Below are positions 1 to 11,335 of a stretch of DNA of 44,037 bases, one piece after another. Source of the stretch: Chara braunii (Eukaryota; Streptophyta; Charophyceae; Charales; Characeae); the NCBI GenBank assembly GCA_003427395.1, contig BFEA01000262.1, positions 279,109 through 323,145 of the forward strand, read 5' to 3'. The notes under the pieces are model-generated. The model had not been told where the DNA came from, made no database searches, and saw only the letters and a list, made by a program, of their open reading frames with translations. The first letter of the stretch is position 1, and every line of letters begins with the position of its first letter. The position numbers and the translations under genes are program-made.

Positions 1-46
1 AAAAAAAAAAAAAAAAAAGACTCGCAACTTTTTTTTTTTTTTTTTT
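1..46. repeat. poly(A) then poly(T) at window edge
   Basis: A run of 18 A, a ten-base spacer and a run of about 17 T open the window. It is low-complexity sequence; no function can be read from it. Confidence 0.7.
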
Positions 47-141
47 CTCTGTCGTTACGATAGTGGGATTCCTCTGGTCGTGATAGGGGGTTTGCTTCGC
101 ATGCGGCAACAAAGGACGTCAACCATGGTGGAATTGTGCGG

Positions 142-1045
142 TGTCGGGTGCATCGCTCCGACACTGCACGTGGCAGCGCGGGACCCTCTTGGCTGCGTCA
201 CGCAGGAGTTTGACCAACCTCGTCCCAGACACACAAATGAAGTTTGCTTAGGCCGCTCCGGCCGAGTGCGCCAGCCATACCTCTCGCGAGCCCCTATGAC
301 AGGATAGGGCCTACACAAGGCACAACTTACCTCCACCTTACGGGAGCTGTCACCTCCCTTCGGTGGACGTATCCCCGCCGAGCTACCAGTCCACAGTACG
401 AAAGCTAATTAGTTGCAATCGCAGAGGTGGACCAGCCGAGGGCGTTTCTCGTTCCCTGTAACATAGGGGGTACGCGCGGTAATACACCAATCGAACCCGC
501 ACGCGAACCAACATCTTGGGGGGCTGAAGTCCCAAACGCGGCTCATTGTCGGTAGACTAAGCCGCATCCCACACACCACGCGCACACCACTTTACGAACA
601 CGGAAATAGAACACACACACACGCACATACAACACAACACAACACAAACGACGCGACAATGCTCTTAGCCCCTCGGTAGCCAACCCATAACTTTTCAATG
701 AGAAAGTCAAATGGGCGTCGCGCGCGAGGCATAGTATAGAACCGCGCGGATGCAGGGCCTACTCTTATCGACTCGCAATGCAAACGTACGCAAGCGGTCG
801 CAATGATGACGTACCATCTAGTACCCATGCTCATGTGACCCTCGTTAATTGCGAGGGGCGGGTTCGACACTCAAGTATCGACTGACAAGCGCCTTGAGGG
901 TTAATCTCTCGACGCTGGACAACCGTCATGCGCGGTTGACGACCACACCCTCTTCTGCATCCTGTGCACAGGGGTTGAGTAGACAACTTTAAGCTGTCGT
1001 GGCGGTCGAACATCAAGGGGTTTGACTTTGACGGCTGCCACAGAT
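142..1045 (-). other. Conserved LTR 3'-end module, copy A
   Basis: This 0.9-kb block is the LTR end that would precede the primer-binding site. It carries the same landmarks as 34540-34980 on the plus strand: a GCTACAG/GAGCGAG box (degenerate here), an AATTGCAGAGGTGG-like box, GGTAAGTTGTGCC (a splice-donor-like motif near 321-335), CCTATCCTGTCRTAGGGGC, GGCTGGCGCACTCGGCC, and the terminal GATGCACCCGACA. The part from 850 to 1040 matches 13440-13640 of copy B. Confidence 0.75.
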
Positions 1046-1883
1046 TATAACGTCCAACTATAAAAATCTATAAAAAGCAGAGGATGAAAAGGAGTCTCCC
1101 TTTTCTCTCAAGCCATAATCAGGCTAACCCCTGCGCACGATCTCAGTAAGCCGCGCGCATACCCAAGACACACATAAGTATATATATACAAGGCTTATTT
1201 ATATAGAACGATCACTTCTCACAGTCACGGTGAGACTGTTCTCAGCCATATATGTATGTAATCGCTGACAGTCACATCCAGAAGCCGAACCACAACCATA
1301 CCTGCAATCACATTAAAGATTCATCAAAAAGTCCACGCACTACACAGTGTCAACTTCAACCATTCCTTGCACTCACACCCCTCGCTTTAGCCATACAAGC
1401 CTTACTCGTGCAACTCTTAAATAAATACTCAGTACTTTTGTTGGATGACCATTCAATAAAGTCCGGGTGAAAACACAACAAAACAGTTCAATCAAAACGC
1501 TAAAGCCTTTAGGTTGAGTGACATGAGTGAATTGGAGTTGAATCGTAAACCGACGAATCGGCAACCGACCTGTTATCAGTGATAACAGAAGATGATCCTC
1601 GTATGATCAAGCTGAAACTAGTCCAAGTCCTGAATCGAATGTCCAAGAAACGCATGTACCATAAGAGAGGTCAATGCCGAAGCTAAATCATCAGCATATG
1701 GGGGATGATCCTCCATAGCACATTCTCACCTAAGTTACCTGCCAACTAAATCAAAGTCTACCCCTAAGCCAGTGCCCTAAGCAAAGGTAGACTAACGGCA
1801 GGATCTCCCCTATTCACCTATTCAGGGTGGATTGTCAGAATCGCCACCTGTCAAAATACAATATAACTCCTCTAGATCAAGAA

Positions 1884-2165
1884 AATTTCGGCAGCGCTTC
1901 TCGTAGGAAAAGTGTCTTTTCAGAATTTATATCAGTCCGACTATGAAACCAAAAATAGTCTTTGACTTTCCAAAGTCCAATTTTGTCTAACTCCCTGAAT
2001 TAGCAAAAATGTGGGCAGCACTCCATTTAGAAAATGAGACTTTCCAGATTTTTACTAAGTCATATACGAACCTTAAACAAGTTGAACTTTGAAAAGTCAG
2101 AAATTTGACTAACTCCTTGGATTTGCAGAAATTTCGGCAGCGTTTCCCATAGGGAAAGTAGCTTA
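1884..2165 (-). repeat. Tandem repeat with GGAAGCGCTGCCGAAAT motif, copy A
   Basis: Three copies of a ~120-bp unit occur here, with cores at 1884-1900, 2006-2022 (degenerate) and 2130-2147. On the sense (minus) strand the core reads GAAGCGCTGCCGAAATT. Two copies of the same core occur in LTR B (14371-14475). Two more lie in the otherwise different 5' LTR at 32569-32588 and 32621-32640, so the motif is shared between subfamilies. Confidence 0.7.
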
Positions 2166-2470
2166 CCAAGATTTATACAAAGCCAAGTATAATAAAAGAT
2201 CCCAGAAAATGCGAAAATCGATCTAAGTAAAAAAAACTTAGCCCAAAAAATGCAGGAACTGAACTAATTCCTATCGCTGTAGCACGTGGCGAACAACTAT
2301 AGCAAGTACCTGTTAAACTGAAACTCACACCAAGTAGTAGCCTCACTCAGTCTCATGCAGGCCAAACCACAAAGGTAAGTACTCTTCCCATCCCCAAGCC
2401 AACTTGGTAGATAATAGTTCGTAATCTCTCGATGATTTATTCCCTTATACCCAGCTTACAGAGGGCATAA

Positions 2471-3285
2471 AGTCAAGCCGTCCAATTTTATGGAACCTGT
2501 CTGACTCAGCCATTGAATATACACAAACAAGTTGCATAACTACTCCTCTCTTCCTTTTGGGCATATGACTAAGCCGTTCATTTTAGAACAAGGCTCAACC
2601 GCCCCGAACTGCTTAATATCCAAATTAAATATACCTCTCTGAACTTAGTGTTCAAACACTGGACGTAGGGCTGAGCCGTTCATCTTAGAAACAATGTCCA
2701 GCTTGCCCAAGGTTACCTTCAATTATACTCTTAGTTATACTCTTTTCATTTCATGATAAGTTATAGCCAGACCGTCCAATCTTATGAAACCCATGCCTGA
2801 TTAGCCTGTTCATAAATAGGATAGTATAAAATATAGTCAAAATTTACCCTTTGGGGTTTCAGCATGTGCGACGCTTTGTGCCAGACCGTCCAATCTTATG
2901 GAACATATCTGGTCCTCAACCAGGTTCGTTTCTCTTTGATTCCACTGTGTGCGGCATGAGCCCAAGGCCGTCCAATCTTATGGACATGCCTTGCCCTCAA
3001 CGAGAATTACTCCCTCAGAATGAAACAGGAAGGGGCCGAGCCGTCCAATCTTATGGACTTGCTCATGCCTCCTCGATCAAAAAGAACAAACCCCGAATCA
3101 AACATGGCAACCAAACCGTCCAATCTTATGGTAGAGGTTTGCTCCCTGAAAAGTCAACCACAATCGAACCCTCACAATTCAGAGCAATCAGACCGTCTAA
3201 TCTTATGAAACTGGTCTGACTCTTCATGCAATTCAGAAATAAACACAGCGGTCAGGCTATCCTATCTTATGGAACTGGTCTGACC
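2471..3285 (-). repeat. Tandem hairpin array A (~10 units)
   Basis: About ten units at 60-110 bp spacing share the core CCGTCCAATCTTATGG (CCATAAGATTGGAC on the sense strand). Arms outside the core pair with each other and differ from unit to unit. Examples are AGTCA 2471-2475 with TGACT 2502-2506, CAAGGC 2963-2968 with GCCTTG 2988-2993, CAAACC 3112-3117 with GGTTTG 3136-3141, TCAGACC 3188-3194 with GGTCTGA 3213-3219, and GGTCAG 3250-3255 with CTGACC 3280-3285. An inner TCCA/TGGA or GTTC/GAAC pair closes the loop in most units. One unit, near 2765-2805, pairs poorly. Confidence 0.8.
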
Positions 3286-3554
3286 CCATAGGACCCTGTC
3301 AGCCTCAGGCAAAACCACCTTTCACCCACCCTTCCCCCAGATGCAACGCCTTCTTGTTTGCAGTCTGCGTTCACTCAATCAACAAAACTGAAACTGTGAT
3401 TTCACACATATTCCTTTATTTAATCTGAGTTATATCCTGCCAATCAAACTGAAGTCAAGGTAAGGGTACATACAGTGTACTCAGTCAAACATAAAAAGAG
3501 GTACAGATAGGGGTTATGCCAGGGTATATAAAGGGGCAGTGAATGGTTACCTTT

Positions 3555-3835
3555 CAATTCTCTGCCTCTAGAGCCTCGCCTAGGCTCCGGCAGAGTTTCC
3601 GCAATCGGTCGGGCGAACCTCCCACGGAGGCCTTGGCGCGGATTACGGGTTGGAATCCTGCCTGCCACCTTCCTCTCAGAACCAACAGACTAGACTTAGA
3701 AAAAGAAAAACAGGTAGAGATAGTCTTAAGACTCCCAGATACAAAAGGGGTGCTCTCAGACTCGCAAGGAGAGGGCGTTGATATCGTCAGTGCCTGAGGG
3801 CCCCGCAATGGCAGCCAAACACATAGCCGCTTGGC
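3555..3835 (-). other. Conserved LTR block next to the hairpin array, copy A
   Basis: About 270 bp align with 16365-16620 of copy B at roughly 80% by eye. This is better conserved than the surrounding LTR, and in both copies it lies directly beside the hairpin array. Shared landmarks include GGCTCCGGCAGAG, CCTTGGCGCGG, a T-arm-like GGGTTnnAATCC, GGGGTGCTC and CCTGAGGGCCCCGCAATG. Minus-strand frames give a short shared peptide (PRQGL-GR) but indels break it, so coding is doubtful. Confidence 0.55.
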
Positions 3836-3999
3836 CAAAGACTGAAGTCAAACCACCGAAGTCAACCTCCTGATGACCTCCCAAATCGCTGCACTAACCC
3901 CTTCCTCGTCCAGCCTTATCACCTCCCTGAGCCTCATTCCCTCACCTTCAGCCCAACCATGGCCGCGCAACAGCCTGTAACAGTTCGATAATGGCCCGT

Positions 4000-4400
4000 A
4001 GCAATATGCAGCAACCAGCAACAACAATCCGTACGCAGCCGCAGTACCCTGCAACAGCAACCTGCACGCCGTAGTTTGTGCTCAAGCCGCTGATGCAGCA
4101 GCCGTGCACGCCATGTAGCGGTAGGCAGGAGTGTGCAGCGACCCTAGTAGCCTGTAACTTGTGCATGGTACTCCGCAGCAGTCCGTCGCTGTCAATAGCC
4201 GCTGCCGCAGCCCGGGCCCAGCCTACAGTGGCCAGCAGCCGTACACCGCAGCCAATTGCAACAAGTAGTAAGGTGCAACTGCCGGCCGTAGCCTGTAGTG
4301 GTACGCCAATAGTCTGCAGCAGCAGGCCCGCAACTGTACACGGTGGTCAGCAGTTGTAGCACCAGCAGTACAACACCCCACAGTAAATACAGCATCCGCT
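4000..4400. other. GCAGCA/GTAGC-rich low-complexity LTR segment
   Basis: The sequence is dominated by irregular GCAGCA, GTAGC and CCTGCAAC words. It is the A counterpart of the less repetitive 16700-17400 region of copy B. Overlapping short ORFs on both strands reflect this composition, not a gene. Confidence 0.5.
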
Positions 4401-4624
4401 GTAGTAGGAACTCGACCAAAACTACCGACGGAGCGCACAACAACGGACTTTCGAGGGGGCTGTCCCCAGCCACGGCATAACTAGCTGGCCATCAAACACA
4501 GACAACCACCCTACTACCGGGTAAGCAAAACAATCTGAGCACATTGTTGGGCCCTCCCCTACCGACGGCCGCTGCAGGTAAGCTTTACACAGTCACTTAC
4601 TGTGCAGCGCTCACTACGCTACGG

Positions 4625-4735
4625 TAGTGACATACCGAGCAAGCTGCACGGTTAGTAGCGTAGTGACATACCGAGCAAGCTGCACGGTTTATGCTGTTCC
4701 TCCCAACCGAGCAAGCTGCACGATAGTGACATACC
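4625..4735. repeat. Short tandem repeat ACCGAGCAAGCTGCACG
   Basis: Three copies of CCGAGCAAGCTGCACG occur, two with the preceding TAGTGACATA, at 40-50 bp spacing inside LTR A. Confidence 0.75.
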
Positions 4736-5232
4736 GAAGGGGCACGACAACACCCACCACACAGTCACACGGCACAATGAGCGTACCACCATGCAGAGAG
4801 CCGTATGCAGATCAAACGAGATCTAGGCAGTGGGGCGACGATGGAACTTCGGCGATGGCATCTACACACCCAATACTGAGCAAAGCAGCACACGACTGGC
4901 TCGCCTCCCTGGTCGGACCTCGCACTGTCGGTTCCCCAAGGTAAGTACTTCTCTCTTCTAGTCTCTCTTCCTTACCTGTCCTCTCTCTCCTTCTCTCTCA
5001 CACCCCCGCGCACCTTCGACGCCTGCGACTAGCATGGCATAACCCAACTACAACCTTGGCTCGTACCACCGCCACCTCGATCCTACATGTGGGTGCTAGC
5101 GGGACATTACCTGCAATGCGCCCGACAACATAAGTCTCTATTTGTGCGGCCGCTACTTATCCCATTGGGATATACATGATCTAATGAATCTGTCCGTTAG
5201 AAGTGGCTAGGTGTGTAGACACTTTACTAACT

Positions 5233-5830
5233 CTTCCCCCCCCTTCTACTAACTCTAGTTCTACTAACTTTCGTTCGAATCTAACTTCAGAAACGGGGTC
5301 GCCCACTATCCAAACCCTGGATTCACTTCTTTATTCGTCAAAAACGGTCGAGAAACGACCGATCTAATTGATCCTCCCTCTCCTCTTCTTCCCCTCCATC
5401 GCCATAGCTCGCGCGGTAGAGCTGTCTACTGGCTCTAATTCTACTAACTCATTACTAGAACTAACCTCACTATTCGGTTCGCCCGGGGTCAAAACCGCGG
5501 AATCACATCCTCACTCGCCCGTTTTGTTAGGAAACGAGAGAGCTCTGCGGTTCTCACTGCCGTCTCCTGTTCGTTCGTTTTCGAATGCACCTAGCGCGAA
5601 ATCGCGTCTAGGTTCATTCAAAATTCTTCACTCCACTGCGACTCTCCCCGACACTCTCACGCAGCAACTTCTCTTTCTATCCTCTAATCTACTAATCTGG
5701 CACTAAAACTAACAACAGATTCGAATTCGCTGGCCTAAAAAACCCCAAAAACGACCTCTAATTCGCCCGATTCCATCCAGGATCCGGCAAGAACTCCGTT
5801 CTTTCCTTCGCCATAGCCAGCTCTCCCTTG
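5233..5830. repeat. Three diverged ~200-bp tandem copies (CTACTAAC...CGCCC...)
   Basis: The order CTACTAAC, CTAAC, a GCCC-GGTC segment, GGATTCAC-like, ACTCGCCCG and GAGAAACGA-like recurs starting near 5233, 5430 and 5690. Copy B has one version near 18900-19030. This accounts for part of the internal length difference between A and B. Confidence 0.55.
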
Positions 5831-7554
5831 CTCCGCGATCCTCTCCGCGCAGTCCTTCTTTCTACTAACCTCCATCTCACTAACTTTCTCCCTAATCTAA
5901 CGACACCATGCAACTCGCCCTGCCCAAACCCTTTGAGATCGCCTTTTCCTCCGCCAAAGCCCATAGAGTATCGCGTGCGCTGTCCCTCCTCCACTGCGCC
6001 TCAGCTCACCACTCCGCCATCACTGTCTCCGAATGCACCCGGCGCCCACTACCGTCCGGGTTCATCCTCCCCCTACCAGTCCGTCGCTTCCCGGTCGGTC
6101 CCCCTTCTGCCTGCCCCAGCGCCCGCTCCCACTCTGCGCCGCCCGGTATGTATTCCCCACTCCCTTCCTCTCGTCGTCCCGACAGCGGTGGTCGGCCCGA
6201 TGACTACAGCGCTCCATTTCGCCTCCCCCTACTCACCTCGTAGCCACGGCCGCCCGCCTGTCCCATCCCCCATTGTTGCGCCTTCCCCTCCTGCGCATGC
6301 ACCTAGCGTGCCATCCCGTCCCGGTTCCTTCCCGTTTCCCCCCCTTTCCTAGCTGTCTCCGTGCCCGCCCCCCACTGCCTGCCTTTAACCCCGGTCTGAT
6401 AGTCACCCCGCCGCGGCCCACCCGTGGCTCTGTCCTCGCGCCCCACCTTCCCGCCTGTGGACAGAGAACACTCCGAGGCCACGTAGTGCACCGCGGGCAA
6501 CCTTAGTGCCCGCCACCTAGAGATGCATCGTTGGCCCTTCCGAATGGTACTAAGCAGACCCCCCCCCCCGGCCCTCATAGGGGGAGGGGACCGAAGCGGA
6601 GGAACAATGACCGGCCCGTCGAAGAAGCTCGGTCCTGATACTACTGGCTGTCCCCTGGCCGGCACCCCCCACCTGCTGCGGCAGGCGTCACGCCTGCTGG
6701 TGATTGCAGTTCCCACATGTTCCCTCGTCGGAGGCTTCAGCACGGGACGTGATTGCTACGGGGTTCCCCGCAGTATTACAAAGGGGTAACTTCGGCGTGG
6801 CCACGACAACAGTTTGTAATCAAACCTCATGCAACCCGCGAATACAACGCACCCCCGCGCGGCTTCCTCGGACCTGAAGCGCGTGATCGCGCCGTGGTGG
6901 CCATTAAATCTGGCGCTGGTTTGGGTCAACGGCACGCCGGAGCGTAAACGAGACGAACAAAAATACGGTGCTAAAAGGGGATTATCTAGGAAACGCCACC
7001 ACCGATCGAGCGCCGAGGACGGCAAAACCAAGGGGGATAGCCCCGCCAGACCCTCAACCCCTCGGTTCCTTCGCACCACTCCAATATTCCCTGAATCGTC
7101 GTCGTCGCTCGTCCTCAATCCCTGAATCTCCCTAATGAAAGTCCGACGCTGTAACCAATAACGCTAGGCCCAAGTCTGGGTCTAACGCTGGCGGACGCTC
7201 AAATGAACAGGCACTGCGCGACGCGCCAAGCTACCAAGACGCCTTCATAAGTCACATTATAGCCGATGCCGTCCTCCACACGCACGCACGAGTCACAAGT
7301 AAGCACATCAATCAACGAGACAATCTTTTTGATCCTTATTTAATCAAGAAGACAAAATTAGGTCGGTGGTCACGCCGGCCCTTCAATCATCAACAATAAA
7401 AAAAAAAATCACGCGCGCCTCAAATCCGTGCGCCCACACACTCCCTATTATAGTCAACCCTCCAGCCGTCGTAACCATACAGGCGCAGCTGCGCCTCACG
7501 AGGTATACTTAACTTTAGGCCAAATTCATTTTTTCTGTCATTTGCAAAAACCAG

Positions 7555-7588
7555 GGCGGATACCCTTGTAAGGGTATTCGCGCCGCCG
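7555..7588 (-). other. LTR 5'-terminal hairpin, copy A
   Basis: ATACCC and GGGTAT flank a TTGTAA loop (TTACAA on the sense strand), with outer GGCG/CGCC pairing. It lies at the very start of the LTR on the minus strand. The same fold with other arms starts LTRs B, C and the main element. Confidence 0.65.
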
Positions 7589-7591
7589 ACA

Positions 7592-7915
7592 TCAGCGTGT
7601 GTGGACATTCAACCGGACAACATAGCCACTTGATAGCGGGTGGGATGCTTTAAAGAAAACTCGAAGTGGGGACGCAGTGGTTTTTTCCGCTAACATACAA
7701 TCAACTTCCCTCGTTTCAAATGCAACCAATCTTTGACGTCGACCAACGAAGATGGACAGTTAACATTGGCCGTTTTTTTTTCTTTCCATAGTGGGAAGTA
7801 GTACCAATTCTGTTTCGTTATTTTGAAAATGTGGGCAGAGTCTACAAGCCCCGAAAAAGAATAGCGATCCCTCAAAAAAAAATTACACCTCTAAAAATTA
7901 TGTATTGAGAAGAAC
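7592..7915. other. Unassigned flank of LTR A
   Basis: There is no ORF with recognisable content, no tRNA fold and no repeat. It starts directly at the LTR A boundary; the minus-strand sequence reading into the LTR lacks a polypurine tract. Confidence 0.4.
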
Positions 7916-7975
7916 TAGGAGCTTATTGGATGGGTGACCGACCTGTCCAATCAGGAGGGTCCTCGTCATGGAAAG
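7905..7975 (+). pseudogene. Possible 5S rRNA-derived fragment
   Basis: AGAACTAGGA, then after a seven-base insertion GGATGGGTGACC, then GTCCTCG further on, resemble the 3' part of plant 5S rRNA (the AGTACTAGGATGGGTGACC region with box C, followed by GTCCTCGTG). The 5' half and box A are missing. It may be a decayed 5S copy, a 5S-derived SINE piece, or chance. Confidence 0.25.
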
Positions 7976-10120
7976 GGTCCCTGGTCCAACCAAGGTTTAA
8001 TACGGATAAGCACTACCCGAGCGCAAAAATATTTATCATATGGTTTTATTTGATTTCTTCGTATAAATGTTTTGCTCACAATTTGAGTGAGTCTTTACCT
8101 TTTACAAACTCCAAAGATAGATTATTTGCTTATTTATTCATTATTTCATTACAAAGTTGTGAAGGTTGTTTAATCGCTATTACATTACAAACTCTAAACT
8201 TAGATTCTCATTTTATTTTTTTACTATGTCATTGCAAAATTGTTGACATTGTTGAGTTATTATTGCATAATATTTACATCACATAATGTCTCTATTTTAA
8301 CTTTCGGGATGTACAAGATATTAAAATTTTAAAAAATAATGAGAATAAAAAGATGGATATGAGTACAATTTATACTGATGCACAAGAAGGCTTTACCCAC
8401 GATGGAATAAATGCATATATATTAAAATAAACACTTGTATGGATTAAGACTATTGCAAGTAACTCTTCCAATTAAATGAGTTTGTGGTTTTAATTGATGT
8501 GTAATAGATTAAGATAAATATAAACCACTAATGGTTAGCTGGTACCCCCATTTTTAGGTATTGACCAACAGATCCAAAATAGAAATTGGGGTTTTGACCC
8601 TTCTGAAATCAAAGTTTAATATTATTATTATTTTTTATTTTTTTATTTTTTTTTTGGTTGAGGTTTCGATGTATCAAATTTTGTCTTCTTTTAGATTTCA
8701 AAAATTGAATGTTGGCAGAATTTATATTAAAGTGCATTTTTGCGTCGTTGTTTTATATATTTATATATATATTTCAATTATTTTTTTTGCAATTAGTTAC
8801 TATGATCTCCATTCATGAATTGTTGGAAAATTTATATAAAATGACTTTGGGTTTTGTTATAAATGGAATTACAAGTTGTCTGAAAATTAGGATATCCCTT
8901 AACCGTCTCTCATGTAAACTATAGTTATATATTAAAATCAGGAATAAGATGTGTGTAGTTGTCTTTTAAGAAAAATCTCTTCGCTGGTTTCTATATGTGT
9001 CCCTTTATAATAAATTCAATTGAGACAAACCTATAAGCTATTTGTACACCAATAATACGGATTCAATCACTTTAAACTATACGACCTTTGAATTATAACT
9101 TCCTTTATCGAAAAATAACTACTGCAAGCACAAACGAATTGCCTATGTGCATAAACTTATATCACTGAAAAACTAAGTGTAATTGGAAAAACATGGACAA
9201 ATAAACCCTGTGAGGTAAGTGAAGTGATCCCATAAAAACAAAATTAATCTTAAAATCCTTAGCAATATTAATTCGGAAATGCATGGTAGAGAAGCTCAAT
9301 CACGATATCTTGATTTCATTTTGTCAACTAGTATTGTACTTCATCAATTAGTTTTGATCCAAAATTTTACTTTTTTGTTTTTGCAATTTTTTTTTTTTAA
9401 TGAAAGATACCCTTAGCGGTAAAAAGAGTATCGATGATGGATATACAATTGTCATTATCGTTAGTCATAAAATAAATTTCGTCATCGGATATGTTGTATG
9501 TCAAGTTGTTGTATAATTACCTTGTTTTATATTCATGTAAAAGGACGGATCACCATCCCGATCATAAAGGCGTATCAATTATAGTATTTGTGTGAAAAAC
9601 GAATGAAAATGAATGGTATTCACTAGTAGAAAATAATCAAATTTTCATTGTTGTACTTTTTTTCTTGCAAAACATTGTACTAATTGTATTCATGTATCAT
9701 GTATGAAACTATTGAATTAAAGTTTAAAAAACACTACATCTGATAATAACTGCATGTCAAAAGGTAAAACAAAATTCCCCTAGTAACAATAATGCAATGG
9801 TTTAAAGTTTTAATTTTTCAACATGATAGCCTGAGAACCCTTTAAAATTAAATTTGTCTATGTACAAAGAGTAAAATTTTTCAATGAAGCGAGTTCAATT
9901 TTGATTGCAAGCTGACGGAATTGCATAAGGTAGTATCCGTTTGCTTTTCAATGATTACAAATAATACTAGATACATGAAAGGAGAGTTTAAATCGCTTTG
10001 AATGTAAGCAATCACGTCGTTTGTTATCAACACAACAAGTGAAAGATATGGGTATGAAGAGGGTATAAAAAACATAACTCACGATCTTTAGGATTACTTT
10101 TGCAATAAGACGCTTGTATC

Positions 10121-10274
10121 ACCTCTTACCCCAATTGATGCTTTTTATTTAAGAAACAGAATTGGGTAGTTAAAATTATGCAACATAACCTCTTACCCAA
10201 ATTGATGCTTTTTATTTAAAAAACAGAATTGGGTAGTTAAAATTATGCAACATAAAAAAAAAAAAAAAAAAAAA
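10121..10274 (+). repeat. 67-bp tandem duplication ending in poly(A)
   Basis: 10121-10187 and 10188-10254 are nearly identical, starting ACCTCTTACC and ending AACATA. A ~20-base A tract follows. A second A tract lies at 10426-10449. A tail of this kind could mark a retroposed sequence, but no SINE promoter boxes were recognised. Confidence 0.8.
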
Positions 10275-10635
10275 CACAATTAAGTTTTTCGTAAAAGGTG
10301 TGTGATTGAGGACCTTGAATTTTAACGACCGTAAATGAATAGTGGTAAATAAAAGATATGTGATTGGCGTATTCAATCACTTTGTTCATTATCAATACTG
10401 CAAAACGCTTTTACTATCAAAAGATTAAAAAAAAAAAAAAAAAAAAAAACGAATTCTGCGACAGTTAGGGTTGAGTTTCTTGTACATTCCTGGGAAGCTA
10501 CTAGTAATCATAATATACCACAGTGGTTTGACATTTTCCTTCGTCTTCCTTTTGAACTTTCCATTGGCTAACAATTTGACACTCCCCCTCATACACAATA
10601 TTTATGAAATCCTCTCTTCCTCAATCCTATCATTA

Positions 10636-10774
10636 TGACAAACCTCCAGGTTGTGGTACCTCCAACCTCGCAACCCTAAGGTCGGGGTCTTAGTACAGTG
10701 CAGTGATGACAGACCTCCATGTTGTGGTACCTCCAACCTCGCAACCCTAAGGGCGGGGTCTTAGTACGGTGCGA
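10636..10774 (+). repeat. 71-bp tandem duplication
   Basis: Two copies starting TGACARACCTCC begin at 10636 and 10707. They share GTTGTGGTACCTCCAACC and GGGGTCTTAGTAC with only a few differences. Confidence 0.85.
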
Positions 10775-11087
10775 TGTGTGCCCAAAATGTTGATCTTCTT
10801 CTTTTTGTGAGGGTGACTACCGAGAAGTGGGGATGAGATGAGGTTGTCCTGAGACCGTTTGTTGTTTTTGCTAAAGGAAACGATGAGAGAAATTATAAGA
10901 CTGATATTTCAAAAAGAAGAAAAAAAATGATGGATAACTATGTTGGCTTAGGCCAAGCAGATAGCACTTTATGAGATCACTTATGTTCGTTTATGGAGTT
11001 TGACATACTGTATATGTGGACAACTACTCCCTCTTTTCCCCTTAGTGATCAGTCATATAATGCATTGGTACTCTCTCTTTCTCTTTC

Positions 11088-11095
11088 TTTTTTTT

Positions 11096-11142
<47 letters not shown>

Positions 11143-11217
11143 TTCTCTCTCTCTCTCTCTCTTCCTATCTATCTATCCATCTATCTATCTATTTATCTAT
11201 CTGTCTATCTACTATCA

Positions 11218-11301
<84 letters not shown>

Positions 11302-11303
11302 CT
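11088..11303 (+). repeat. Compound microsatellite: T run, (CT)n, (TCTA)n
   Basis: A T run and (CT)n to about 11163 are followed by interrupted TCTA/TTTA/TGTC tetranucleotides and about 20 perfect TCTA units to 11303. This explains the long SLSLSL and YLSIYLSI reading frames, which are not genes. Confidence 0.97.
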
Positions 11304-11335
11304 TTGGGTGGTATAGCATGTCACACTTTATGCGT

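Larger units (their letters stand above)
142..7591 (-). mobile_element. Giant LTR, copy A (~7.45 kb, Ty3/gypsy-type family)
   Basis: Read on the minus strand it begins TGTCGGCGG at 7591 and ends CCCGACA at 142, so it has TG...CA ends. Its last ~900 bp match the 3' end of the proven 5' LTR at 30311-34980 and the end of copy B, and its first ~190 bp match the start of copy B. Blocks in the same order in A and B include the GGCAGCGCTTCC tandem repeats, the hairpin array, the 3555-3835 block and the CTACTAAC repeats. No polypurine tract adjoins 7592 and no PBS adjoins 141, so it looks like a solo or broken LTR. The flanks (TGCGG and TCAGC) do not match as a target duplication. There is no coding potential beyond chance ORFs. 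Confidence 0.7.
7980..10990. other. AT-rich island without recognisable genes
   Basis: Base composition shifts sharply to AT-rich, with long T and A runs and ATTATT words, unlike the GC-richer LTRs on either side. The ORFs are short and dominated by F, I, Y, K and L. No protein family, tRNA or rRNA was recognised. The island may be host intergenic DNA, an organelle-derived insert or another element. Two tandem duplications and two poly(A) tracts near its right end are listed separately. Confidence 0.5.
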
